A program made the translations under genes and the position numbers. A stretch of DNA of 64,000 nt from Condylostoma magnum. Lineage: Eukaryota > Ciliophora > Heterotrichea > Heterotrichida > Condylostomatidae. Below the pieces are notes generated by a model that saw only the letters and a program-made list of their open reading frames with translations, was not told where the DNA came from and ran no database searches. This document shows, piece after piece, positions 35,100-47,297 of this stretch; the stretch's first letter is position 1, and the number at the start of each line of letters is the position of its first letter. Location: NCBI GenBank assembly GCA_920105805.1, contig CAKKTI010000037.1, positions 1-64,000 on the forward strand, in the 5' to 3' direction.

Positions 35100-36038
35100 A
35101 TGGGAGCTTTCCTGAGTTCACCAAAAACAGAAAAATCGATGAGTACAGGAGAAAATTCCCTCCTCCAGTAACTTTTACTTAGATATGCAACATGTGAAAT
35201 GTAAGGATGGCGCATTAGCATGGAAGACGCTTAAATTGCATCTCTTGATGTAGACTAAAACGGTACTTGTATTTTCGGCGTATACGATGGCCACGGCGGC
35301 AAAGAAGTAGCAATATTTGTATCAAGACACTTAGTACAGGAGTATTTAAAAACAACAAGTTACTCAATAGGCCGATTTGACACGGCCCTGATTGACGTTT
35401 ACTTGCATTTAGATGAAATGCTTAAATAAGAGTGTCATAAGCAGGAGTTAGTCCGAATATTAAAAGATTTGCCTGATGACGCTGAAGTTGATACTGAAAA
35501 CCAGGACTTGATATCAGGCTGCACTGCAGTTACAGGTGTTTTAGTTTAAAACAAGTTATATGTAGCTAATGCAGGGGACTCCAGGCTTGTATTGGCGAAG
35601 TAAGGGCAGGCTGTATCGCTGACAACTGACCACAAGCCAGATGATGAAATAGAGAACTAGAGAATATACAAGGCTGGAGGAACAGTGGAGATGGGCAGAG
35701 TCAACGGGAATTTAAATCTTAGCAGGTCAATTGGAGACTTAGAGTATAAGAAAAATGCAAGCCTACCGCCGCAAGAACAGGCGATTACTTGCAATCCAGA
35801 TATTACTACCTATGATATTGACCAGACTGTAGATTTTCTAGTATTGGCGTGTGATGGAGTATGGGATATGCTCACACCATAAGAATGTGTAGATTTTGTG
35901 TATTAGAGGATTGAGGAGAAGAGCTTAGATATCGTAGCGCAGGAATTACTTGATAGGTGCTTAGCACCGGATGTTGCGTCAAGTGGAGGGTTAGGATGTG
36001 ATAACATGACTTGTGTACTTGTGAAGTTTAATAAGTAG
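35100..36038 (+). CDS. PP2C phosphatase, PPM1A/B-like, N-myristoylated
   Basis: 312 residues beginning [12 protein letters not shown], matching the myristoylated MGAFLxxP start of metazoan PPM1A/B. The domain follows closely: [22 protein letters not shown] near 60, [58 protein letters not shown] and [11 protein letters not shown]. All metal-ligand Asp are present. It removes phosphate from Ser/Thr, typically on stress or MAP kinase pathways in other eukaryotes. The first possible stop after the conserved end is TAG 36036-36038; TAA at 36060 would add eight residues. Confidence 0.94.
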
Positions 36039-36112
36039 GTTCAGTTAAGTATTTATAATTAAATGTGAGTTTTGGGATATCCATACTTCAAATTTTAACC
36101 GGGCAATAATAA

Positions 36113-37450
36113 ATGAACTTTTCTGATTTAATTTAATACTCTGGAGTTATATAAGCTTCTCCTGATAGTTAGTACATAGCTATAACTCGAGGCAACAATC
36201 TATAAATCTTTACACTAGATGAGCTGTAACCTTATATGAATATATAATTACCAGATTAAAGCAATTATATTGAATGAAGCCCAGATTCAGAGTTGATCTT
36301 ATGCCAAATTCCAAAATAAAAGTAGGTAAGAGCTTATAAGCTCGGGGATCAACAATGATTTACTAGTATTTCTTTATCTCCCAGTGGATTAGCCAGTGCT
36401 AGATGGGCGCCAGACAGTGCTTAGATTTTAGCTACCACTGACTTTAACTTACGTCTTACTATATGGTCCTTAGTTGATACCGCAGTTTACCATATAAGAC
36501 AGCCGAAGTTTGCTGATAAGGGACTTTAATTTTCAAGCTAAGGAACTTTTATGGCACTAGCCGAAAGATAAGATAATAAAGACTATATAGGAATTTACTA
36601 CGTAAAAGACTGAACCTTAGTAAATCATTTCCAAGTAGAAACATTTGACCTTGGTAATTTGCTATGAAGTAACGATGATACCTCGATTATAGTACAGGAA
36701 TCCTACCTAACTTATGGATTGTTGATATATTCAGTATCAGGCAGTTTCTTAGCAAAACACAATCCTTATAAAAATAGCTTAGGAATCAAATCACTCAGTA
36801 TGAGTCCAAATGGAGTTTTTCTTACAGCTGGATCGTATGACTAAAGTGTGCGTATATTTTCAAAGATTAAATGATGGTGTATATCTGAGTTTCCCCACAA
36901 AAACTAAATAACAGAGGGAGTAGGAATTCATATATACAAAGAAGAGGAATATTAAGAAACCCTGTCATATAATAATGCTGAATTGATTACATCTAAGTAT
37001 GTAATGCAAGAACTTCCTGTAAGAATTCATTCTATAAGGGTTCCTTAGGATAAACCCAATGTGCCGGTTGGAGTTTCTGTATGTAGTTGAAGCCCTGATA
37101 GTAGATTCCTAGCTACAAAGTGTGATAATATGCCTAATACTGTTTGGATCTGGGATATGAATACTTTATCATTACATGTCATTTTAAACCAAATTCTGCC
37201 AATTAAGTCAATCGAATGGTCACCTAAGTCAATTTACCTAGCCTTTTGTACAGGGAATAATAGAATATACTTTTGGTCTTTGGAAGGAGCATCAGTATGC
37301 GATGTGCCAGTAGATAATGACGAGTTTAAAGTTATGAAGGTTAAGTGGGCAAAGGACGGGAAATCTTTGATACTTATGGATAAAAATGCAGCTATTGTAG
37401 TTTACCCTAGATTTGAGATCCTTGAGACTTATAATGAAGAGTATTTTTAA
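36113..37450 (+). CDS. WRAP73: WD-repeat protein WRAP73 (WDR8)
   Basis: 445 residues of WD40 propeller matching WRAP73 from end to end: MNFSDLIQYSG start, YIEWSPDSELILCQ, ATTDFNLRLTIWSL, FMALAERQDNKDYIGIYYV, SLGIKSLSMSPNG, FLTAGSYDQSVRIF, CSWSPDSRFLATKCDN, PNTVWIWDM, LAFCTGNNRIYFWS. In other eukaryotes it acts at centrosomes, spindle poles and basal bodies and supports cilium formation, which suits a ciliate. Several conserved Trp are TGA. The gene ends TAA TAG TAA, and the CDPK ATG follows 38 bases after the first TAA. Confidence 0.93.
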
Positions 37451-37488
37451 TAGTAATTTCATTTTTAACTACCTTAAATTAATATACA

Positions 37489-38964
<1,476 letters not shown>

Positions 38965-38971
38965 TTTGTAA

Positions 38972-39727
38972 ATGGAAAATCTTGATAGTCGCTGAATTGA
39001 GCGTTTAAATCTAAGCAGTTTTGAAGTTTTAGATAACAAGCAAAGAAGTTAATGCCCTTAGTGTAATTGCAAAAGAATGTATTACTGCTATGATTGTATT
39101 TAACCATTGACTGAGTTTTACCCTGCTGTTGAATTGCCAATGAAAGTAATAGTTTTTAGATCTGATAGAGAGCCCAGAAGCAAAAGTTCTATAATTCCGT
39201 TTAAGATTATATGTCCTGAGGCAGTTGTATTGGAGTATGATGGATCAAGCGAGGGAATGTTTGATATTGAAAAAACTGTATTGGTTTTCCCTGGGGAAGA
39301 ATCCTAGAGTGTTAGATGCTTAAATGTTGATGAGTTTTAGAATGTTGATACTGCAGTTTTTATTGATAGTACCTGGAGATAGACTGATAGGATTTTGTAG
39401 GATAGGAATATTTAATGCCTTAGAAGAGTTAAAATTGATAGCTATAGGACGTTGTTTTGGAGATATCAGGACAAACTCCCGGATTGTCTTGCAACTATAG
39501 AAGCGGTTTACTTTTTCCTTGTAGAGTGGATTAAGCATATTAGATAGGAGGAGTATAGCGGAGAGATTGATGATGTGTTGTGGTATTATGTTTATAACTA
39601 TAATCTTATATAATAAGAGTATACGTCAAAAAGACACAAGGATAAAAGTTTCAGAGGGATAGAGAATTATATAAAGAAGTGATTTAGTAGGATAAATATA
39701 TAAGCTTACAGTCATGTTTTTAGTTGA
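38972..39727 (+). CDS. DTWD1: tRNA-uridine aminocarboxypropyltransferase, DTWD1-like
   Basis: 251 residues. An N-terminal zinc-type motif (CPQCNCKRMYYCYDC near 30) and the family signature DSTWRQTDRI near 130 (DTW region) identify the DTW domain, SPOUT-related enzymes that make acp3U in the tRNA D-arm or variable loop using S-adenosylmethionine. A basic LRRVKIDSYRTLFWRYQ stretch follows, and LATIEAVYFFLVEWI fits the C-terminal helix with the conserved Ser/Thr-x-EA pattern. The chosen stop is TGA at 39725-39727, 10 bases before the next ATG; the first ATG fits the alignment. Confidence 0.88.
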
Positions 39728-39737
39728 ATTAATAAAA

Positions 39738-41528
39738 ATGTAAAATTGAGTTAATATAGTCAGCTATACTATATATGCCGGATTGTTTTGTCTTATGGTT
39801 GTTATTGTATTTACTATTACAAAGAAGGAAATTCTAAAGAAATATCCAGCAAATTTGCTATATATTATTTTTATAATAACAACAATAAAGACAATTCCCT
39901 TATTTATATCAATTTCACGAATCTTATATACAGATGAATTTTTATGCAAATTTTTTATTCAAAGCCTCTTTGTTTTCCTCTTCGGTGCTAATCAATTCTA
40001 TATGACACTTATAAACTTTGAAATTTTCATGAAAACTAAGTATAGACTTAGCTATAAGAACAAATTAAGGGGAATATTATTACAAGGATTAGGTGTTACA
40101 ATATGTATGATTAATACCTTCATTTAAGTATATTATTCTGATTAAGGTGATTATAAGGATCATTGCTATGCAATAGTCTTAAATAGAGATACTGCAATTT
40201 ATGCTGTGGTTATTCTATGCATTACTTTTTTTCTCAATCTAGTTTTCACATTTTAGAATTTTAAGCTTTTAAAGTAGGCCAACTCAAAAATCTTTTACTT
40301 AATTATCGTTATTTTGTCCTTCTTGCTGTTGCAATTAGCTATAGAAATTATTTTGCTTGTGTTATATCATATTTTGGATGAAATTAGTAGCAAATATACC
40401 TATACTTAGATATTTATATTGTTTGAAGTTATTACTAGTATTGGATTAACAATAGGAGCTTTGTATTATAGTAAAAGCAACAAAATGAAAAAATCCTATC
40501 GCGAGGAAATATAACTAACTCATGATGATCTCCTAAATTTCATAACAAACCCAATAGATAATCTTTACTCTCATATAACAAATGGAGCAATACAATAAAT
40601 AAAATACTCTCTTAAGTCTTACTTTACCAGATAATACAATAGAAAAATTATAAATACATCTATGGATCTAATAGATATAATTGATCATGATGAAGACTTA
40701 GATTAAACTTTTGAAAACTGATTCAATTAATCAAAAAGTACATAATTATTAGAGTACTATCCTAAACTGTTCCAAAATATAAGAAAACATTTCTAATTTG
40801 ATGAAGTAAACTTTCTTAATTAAGTTCAAAAGTCTTATTACTATGAAATACAAGATACTATTGAAAGAGGAGGGAAATCAGGTGCATGCTTGTTTTACAC
40901 TCCTGATAATAAATTCATAATTAAAACAATGCAAAAATAGGAAGTGGGGTTACTAAAAGGATAAATAATGGAAAATTACTACAACAGAATAATGCACACT
41001 GGAAAGAGTTTCTTAGCTATAACTTTTGGTCTTTTTAAGCTTATTAACTTGAACGTTTATTTTATAATAATGGAAAATATTATACAGTCTAACAATCCGT
41101 TAAAGGTTTTTGATATCAAAGGAAGTTAACATGCACGGTTAGCAGGAGAAGGAAGAGTTTTAAAGGACTAAGATTGGGTTTTAATGCAACACTATATTAA
41201 TGTAAAGGAATAAGATAAAATCTTAATATGAAAAAGAATGAAAAAGGATATTAAAATGCTTTAACAGAGCAAATTAATGGATTATTCTCTCCTCATTGCA
41301 ATCTCAATATAAGACAAGGCTATAGGCAATCATGAGTTTAGTGATTAAACTGATACTCGATTAGTGTATACAATAGGATTCATTGATTATATGTAAACTT
41401 TTAATCGATCTAAGTGAATTTAGAATAAATTCTAGAGATTGATATATAATAAAGGAATCTCATGTATTTAACCAAAGCAATATGGAGAGAGGCTCTTGAA
41501 TTTCATCGAACAGTATGTACTGTTATGA
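39738..41528 (+). CDS. GPCR-PIPK: 7TM receptor fused to phosphatidylinositol phosphate kinase
   Basis: 596 residues. Residues 1-255 contain seven hydrophobic helices with short loops (first: IYAGLFCLMVVIVFTI), and a membrane-proximal basic loop follows. Residues about 375-596 are a PIP kinase domain: GGKSGACLFYTPDNKFIIKTM with the ATP-binding Lys, NYYNRIM, YFIIMENI, VFDIKGSQHAR near 459, LMDYSLLIAI near 512 and IGFIDYMQTF with the metal-binding Asp. PIPKs make PI(4,5)P2 or related lipids. This fusion (like Dictyostelium RpkA and oomycete GPCR-PIPKs) directly links a receptor to phosphoinositide production. Trp codons are TGA. The stop is TGA at 41526 or TAA at 41535. Confidence 0.92.
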
Positions 41529-41668
41529 TCTATTTAATTAGTTATTTAATTCAAAAGGTTTTAAAGGGAAACTATGAAGAATAAAACTTTTAAAAATAGC
41601 TAATTGTATATAGCTGTTATAAATACTCTTTAACACTATAATTAATATAAAAACAATATTATTTAGTA

Positions 41669-44287
41669 TCATGATTTTCTTCTTCTAAAACTTGTGCTTT
41701 AATTTACTAAAGAATGTGCATGTTTGTATTTAGCATGTCTTATAGCTTATCTACTTTATGCTTAAGTATTACTATTAAAGTTTATGTTAGTTACTCTTTT
41801 AAATCTAAATGCTTTTATTACATTATCATAAGTTTTCCAAATCTGCAAAGCTTTTGTTCTATAGTATTTATTAGATGTTCTCAGCAGTATTTATATTCTT
41901 CTAGAGATTTGATAAGATTATTACAAAGAATAACTGTAAATATTGGAAAGCCCTAAAATTAGAAGCTTCTTTTGCATCTGATTAATCTTTTTAATAAATT
42001 TTCCAATTGATTCAGTGGGTATTAATTATTTATATTATTTAAAGATTTTAAAACTTTATAGTACATTTTAGTGCATTCTTCTGCCTATTATGCTTTAAAT
42101 TCGGAAAACAGAAGATACTTTTGAATTATCTCCTAACTTTTTATTGCTTAGCCTTTTAATAGCATATTAAAGATGTTTATTTCTTAATCGGTTAAAAATA
42201 GCATTGAATATAAAACATTACTTCTTCATTATTCCCTGTTTAAGTTTATTAAATCCTTGTCTTTATCTAGCATTTATTATATAAGTTAATGTTTTAAGCA
42301 GGGATTATAAACTTTATAGTGTAATATTACGTAGTCTTATTCCTTTTACGATTTCTTGAAAGCTTTGTCTAATTCTCATTTTATATTGTCTATTGATGAT
42401 TCTAAATCCCTTTAATTATTAAGTTTAGTTACTGAGTTTATATTCAGAAAACTTGTAAATAATATCAAAGACTTGCTACAATTGTTTTCGAGTATATAAA
42501 AGGCTTATATTTGAGTACATTATTCTAACTCTTTTGTTCCTTTATTTAGAAAAGTTTTTTAAGTTTTGTAAAATGAAGAAAGCGTTTTTGTAGTAGTAAC
42601 TGAATAGTTCTTTATTAAATATTTTTTCAATAAAATTGAATAAGAACCTTCCTCCTAATAGTTTTTGATAGTAATTTAGTATATTTTTATAAGCAAATGC
42701 TAATCTTTTATCAAATATTGATTTTACGGTGTAACCAATAACTATTCCTCTGTACTTTATAATATTGCATTCATACATCAAAAGATTAAAGCGTCTTTTT
42801 ATACTATCTTTTATAGCTTTTTAGAATTTATTAGCAAAAACCTTTTAGACTCATAGGATCCTTTTAAATCATATAATGTGAATAAAAGTACTCCTTTTAG
42901 CTTTTAGCTGTATAGCATCTAATACATGTTGTAGTGCTCTTATATGATTACGGTTATTATCTTTTCTTACAGTTTCCTTGAGTAATTTAAAGCTTTGTTC
43001 AAGATTTGTATTAATTTAGTCTTTTAAAGTTATACATGCTTGCTTTTAGATGATTTTCTGTTAGTTCCATCAGTTATACAATGTTTTTATTTATTAAAAC
43101 ACGCTTCAATTTATACTATCAATATTCACTTTATTTAGAATTCCTTCCAAAATAATCAGGCCCTGCTTAATATAAACTACCTAATTATAATAATCTTATA
43201 GGGAGTCTAAAGTTATTTGCTAGTTCCAAAGCTGCTTTTGATTAACCAATTATTAAATCTTATATAATCCTTGCATTTACTTTGAGTATACCACATGTTA
43301 TTTTATCTAGTAGAATGGTTATTTGTAAAATATATTAAACTTTTAAATTGCTAGTCTATTTTATGTTTTTTTGAAATTCTTGATTTAATTATATCCATAA
43401 TATAGCCTGTTATTAATATTTTTAATCATAACCCACAGAATATCAAATTAGGATTGATTCGTATTTTTAACTTTATAAAACCCTATCATTTTTCTGCGTT
43501 ATTGCATACATAAAATTTATCATATTAATTATTTAACGTTTTACTTATTTCTAATAAGGCTTGGCACTTTAAGTAATTTTAAATTAGTATATGATAAAGA
43601 CTTATTTAATTTAATAATTCTTTATGGTTTCAAAGCTTAAAATGCAGATCTCTTTAAAATCTTAGTTAAAACTTTGAATACTTTTAATCCCTTAACATCA
43701 TGCTAAATAATTGATCGTTTAATTAAACTAAAGGCTTGAAATTACCTTTTTATAAAACAATGTTTTATATGTTTGACAAATCTAATAGAAAGCTGCTAAC
43801 TTTTTTCCTAATTTAAATATGCTCATATACCAGAGTTTACTTAAATTTTACAAAAATAATTCTGGTTTAGAACGTTGAAAAGCCTATAACAGCCATTCTA
43901 ATAGTTTCGGTATATAACACTCTTCTTGAATCTCCAATGTAGTCATTAACTAAAACATCATTAGACTTATTTTCTTCAATTCTTTAATAAGATAATTCTT
44001 AATTTTTTCTATCGACTGCATACAACCCTAATCAATTTAAAAGGCTATTACCTCAAAACTTTTGATAGGACTTTTGCTAACTTAGAGGATAGTATTTAGT
44101 TAATAGATATTGAGTCTTATTGAGCTTTTTCTAACACTTTTCTATTTAACTTCTTCTATTTAAGTCAATTAAGTTTTAAATTTAAGCTCTTATTTCTTTT
44201 ATGCTCATTTTACAAAAGCTAACTTATGTCTTTTATATATTTTTATAGATCTGATTATAAGTCAGGTAATTTAAAAGAAATCTCCAT
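41669..44287 (-). CDS. Long basic helical-repeat protein, Sfi1-like candidate
   Basis: 872 residues in a single frame of 873 codons, with no Pro-rich or beta region. It is built of roughly 30-residue helical units carrying hydrophobic/aromatic clusters and basic residues, for example FSQWLHWRFKKSV, GCYRLFNVLNQ, AFQALKPQRIIK, AFAYKNILNYYQKL, NAFFILQNLKNF and LQSFKIFKQYKQ. The alternation of a small residue, Leu-Leu-x-x-Phe and Trp/Tyr/Lys recalls Sfi1-type centrin-binding repeats, which abound in ciliate cortical and basal-body proteins. The match is by pattern only, and the Trp of the classical repeat is mostly absent. The N-terminus (MEISFKLPDLQSDLQ) is acidic. The stop is TGA at 41669-41671. 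AT content is very high. Confidence 0.55.
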
Positions 44288-44436
44288 TTATTTTAGTAAG
44301 TATTAGGCTTGTTAGATATGTACATAAGATTTAAAGTTATTATTGAATAATTGATATTGCTTTAAAGGTTAATAATATTACTCTATCAAATTTAAGCTTT
44401 ATACTAACAATATAATAGCCCAATCTTATATAAATA

Positions 44437-44982
44437 ATGGAGAATTCTTAGATTATGTAATATGGTATACTTGATCAAGCTGTATAATATTTTGAATAAG
44501 GATATAAGTTCTCATTACCAAAACTTTAAGTATGTATAAGTAAAATTACAAGTGCAATAAAGATGATAGTTAAAATATCTCCTTATAAAAAGTAACAAAA
44601 GCATGATTTATTTTACTTGGGTTTCCAATACTGATAATATGTATATTCTAGAGCTTTAAAATTTATTATTAGAGTGCTAAAGCCTGCATGATTTGTTATT
44701 TCAGATATTATTCATAAATCCTAATTGTTAGTAATTCTACTTGACCAAAGTTAGAAAATAGAATTTTGGTGTATTGATATAATTAAAACTATGATTCCTA
44801 TTTCCTTATCTTAGAAATAAGCTGTAACTCATAATTAAAAGATATTTAGGACAATTTAATAATGTTCTCTTATTAGCAGTACTTCTACAACAAAAGTATA
44901 AACAATATCATCAATATTCATAAGCTAATTAAAATACTCCTATTAGGCATGACTAATGATACAAAGTTACTATAAAAATTAA
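44437..44982 (+). CDS. Orphan helical protein
   Basis: 181 residues starting MENSQIMQYGILDQAVQYFE. Mostly amphipathic helix with aromatic residues (LGFQYWQYVYSRALKF) and a hydrophobic centre (AWFVISDIIHKSQLLVILL). A PB1, SAM or kinase-accessory role cannot be judged. The TAA at 44980-44982 lies 3 bases from the stop of the convergent kinase gene; earlier TAG/TGA codons at 44944 and 44950 are alternatives. Composition is balanced enough to support coding, but no homolog is recalled. Confidence 0.5.
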
Positions 44983-44985
44983 TTA

Positions 44986-46152
44986 TTAGGTTTTTTATGA
45001 ATCTTAAAAAGAATTCTTCCTTTTACTCTTTGGTTCTTCCTAACACTATTGCAGTGTACTCTCTAAGAACTTTGCATAATTTCTATATTTCCTTAGTTAA
45101 TATGATTTAGTAGGCTTTGAAAACTCATTGAGCAAGTCTTCGGCAGATGGCCTTTTTAAATAATTTAAACTTGTCATTTTTTACACTGCTTTTCATAACT
45201 AACTTGAGTATTGCTGGGGTTTAGTAAACTTAAAATGTCTTATTTTTTCTTACAAATTGTTTACCTTTTTAAAGTTCATCTCTGTCATTAGCTCCAACAA
45301 AATGACTCCAAAGCTAAAAATATCAGACTTTTCATAATTCCTATAATCAGATCTAAAAGCTTAATTTAACTCAGGTGCAACATACGGTGAATTGCAATTT
45401 GGATTTTGATTACTTAGATTATTCAAAATTTACATTACTCCAAAATCAGCAATTTTAAACTTTTGGGAAAAACTACTGAAAATATTACTAGGCTTAAGAT
45501 TCAAATGAACCATTTTCTTCTCATGTAATTTCATCAAACCTCTGCATACATCTCCGATCAGCTTTTTAACTAACTCTTCACAGCAATCCAACCTCTTGAA
45601 AAACTTCTTTAAAGTGCAATCACAGAGCTCCATTGATAGGAATATCTGATTACCGTCGATTCATGTCTTATGATACTTAACTAAGTACACATTATCATCA
45701 TTTATGCACTTAGTGACCTGTCCTAGTACATTTTGTATCAAAGCATCCCTTACGGGTGAATCTTAAACGCAGATTTTAATTTATCTCACAGCATATGACA
45801 ATCCATCTAGCTTATTAGTGCATTTAAATATTCTTGAATTTTTGCTCTTATGCAGAATTTCTTTATGCTGGTAGTCCTTCTCGAATATACTTAAACTTGC
45901 TGATGTATCAAAATACGCCTCTTGTCGTAGCTATGAGCTATCTCTTAGTCTTTTCTACGGCAAATTATGCATTTTTAAGTTACTCCCACTGTAAAAATTT
46001 TAATCTTTTTTCTAATTTGGAGACTAATTCCATATATACCCCAAATTATCCTTCATCGTCTTTGGAGCTCTCAAATGCCTTCCCTATTGCCCTTAAAAGA
46101 CGCCTAAATCCAATCTCTCTTCACATTACAACAATTTATCATTAAAGCTCAT
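44986..46152 (-). CDS. Wee1/Myt1-like pseudokinase
   Basis: 388 residues. The N-terminal 85 are polar (MSFNDKLLQCEERLD). The kinase fold covers about 90-360, most like the Wee1/PKMYT1/NEK region: SRIFKCTNKLDGLSYAVRQIK, MELCDCTLKKFF, VCRGLMKLHEKKMVHLNLKPSNIF, FKIADFGVM, NSPYVAPELNQ, DIFSFGVILLELM. Two catalytic residues are changed: the ATP-binding Lys of VAVK is Arg (YAVRQIK near 121) and the HRD Asp is Asn (HLNLKPSN near 213). DFG is intact. No glycine loop is obvious. It is therefore probably a catalytically weak or inactive regulator. It ends in tandem TAA TAA. Confidence 0.85.
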
Positions 46153-46308
46153 AATTAAACCGGGAACTAAATAATTAATAACGTAGGTAATATGCAAAAT
46201 ACTTAAAAAATGCTGAAATTTGTATCCGTATCATCTGGTAAATTTCCACATTTTAAGTCTTAGTTTTATTAATCTTAGTAAAAAATCTGATTAAACAATC
46301 TTACAAAA

Positions 46309-47199
46309 ATGAATCCTTAGAGAAATAATCAGGGGAACTTTTATCCAGGAGTTTTCTCAAGTAATGACGCTTAGTATAAGAACTAATTTGAAGCTCCTTC
46401 TCGATCCGCCCCTCCTTAAATAAGCTATCCTTAATTCCCAAACTAAAACGAGAACATGTACTCATCTCCTTAGCGTAATTACAGCCCATCTTACAGTATT
46501 CCCTCGTTTCATCCTTAGAGCCAGGACTTCGGATACTAAAATGAAGATTTCCCAGCCTTAGGAGGACAAAAACAATTTAAAACGGGAAACTTTGATGAAA
46601 AATCTTTCACAGCAGCTAGTTTTCACCCAAATGCTACTGCTTTTGTTCCAAAAGACTTCACTCCTTTCCAATTCGACGCAGGATATGTATCAGGATTTGT
46701 ACCTAGCAAAGACCCTGAGGAAGACGATAGAAAGATTTACGGTTTATAAGGAATTCCAGCCTTACAGAAAGATGCTAATGATGATTTAAAGAATCTAATG
46801 TTTGGGTTGAATAGACTAGTATAAAGCAGTTCATAGAGTTTGAATAGTGTTTTTAGTGACATAGAGTTGGAAGAGGAGGAAACACCCGAGTACTCCTTGC
46901 CTACTTGCTACTATCTGAGTAAACCTATGCTAAAACTGTCGCATATAAAGAAATTTTCAGAGTTTACTTTGTTTTACGTGTTTTATAATATGCCAGGTGA
47001 GAAATTACAAGCACTGGCAGCGGAGGATTTGTACCGAAGGGACTGGTTGTATGAACCGTTTAGGTAGAAGTGGTATTAGCTCAGAAATGGGCAGTGGTGC
47101 TCTCTGAATACGGAGAAATGGAAGATTGTCAAGTGTGAAAATCCTTAAGTTCAGTTTCTTTCAAAGGAGGAGGTCAGGGTAAGAAGGCCAGTTGCGTGA
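46309..47199 (+). CDS. CNOT2: CCR4-NOT complex subunit 2 (CNOT2/NOT2)
   Basis: 296 residues. The N-terminal half is Asn/Gln/Ser/Pro-rich and disordered, with the conserved DFPALGG motif near 84. The NOT2/NOT3/NOT5 box occupies about 190-296: SLPTCYYLSKPMLKLSHIKKF, TLFYVFYNMPGEKLQALAA and LYRRDWLYEPFRQKWY, with C-terminal strands WCSLNTEKWKIV. This binds CNOT1 and CNOT3 to form the core of the deadenylase complex. The first ATG at 46309 gives a sensible N-terminus. The stop is TGA at 47197 (or TAA at 47203). A minus-strand open stretch over 46175-46489 is a shadow. Confidence 0.9.
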
Positions 47200-47297
47200 A
47201 ATTAAGTGACACTTAAACGAAAGTCTGTTTTGTATAGTTATTTTGTAAATTGTATCCTTTCTCTTCGTTTGATGCAAAATGGAAGATAATTTAAAAA

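Noticed and set aside
46175-46489. Minus-strand open frame starting MGCNYAKE with possible N-acylation site
   Set aside because: It lies over the N-terminal half of CNOT2, whose DFPALGG motif and continuous frame to the NOT box fix the plus strand as coding.
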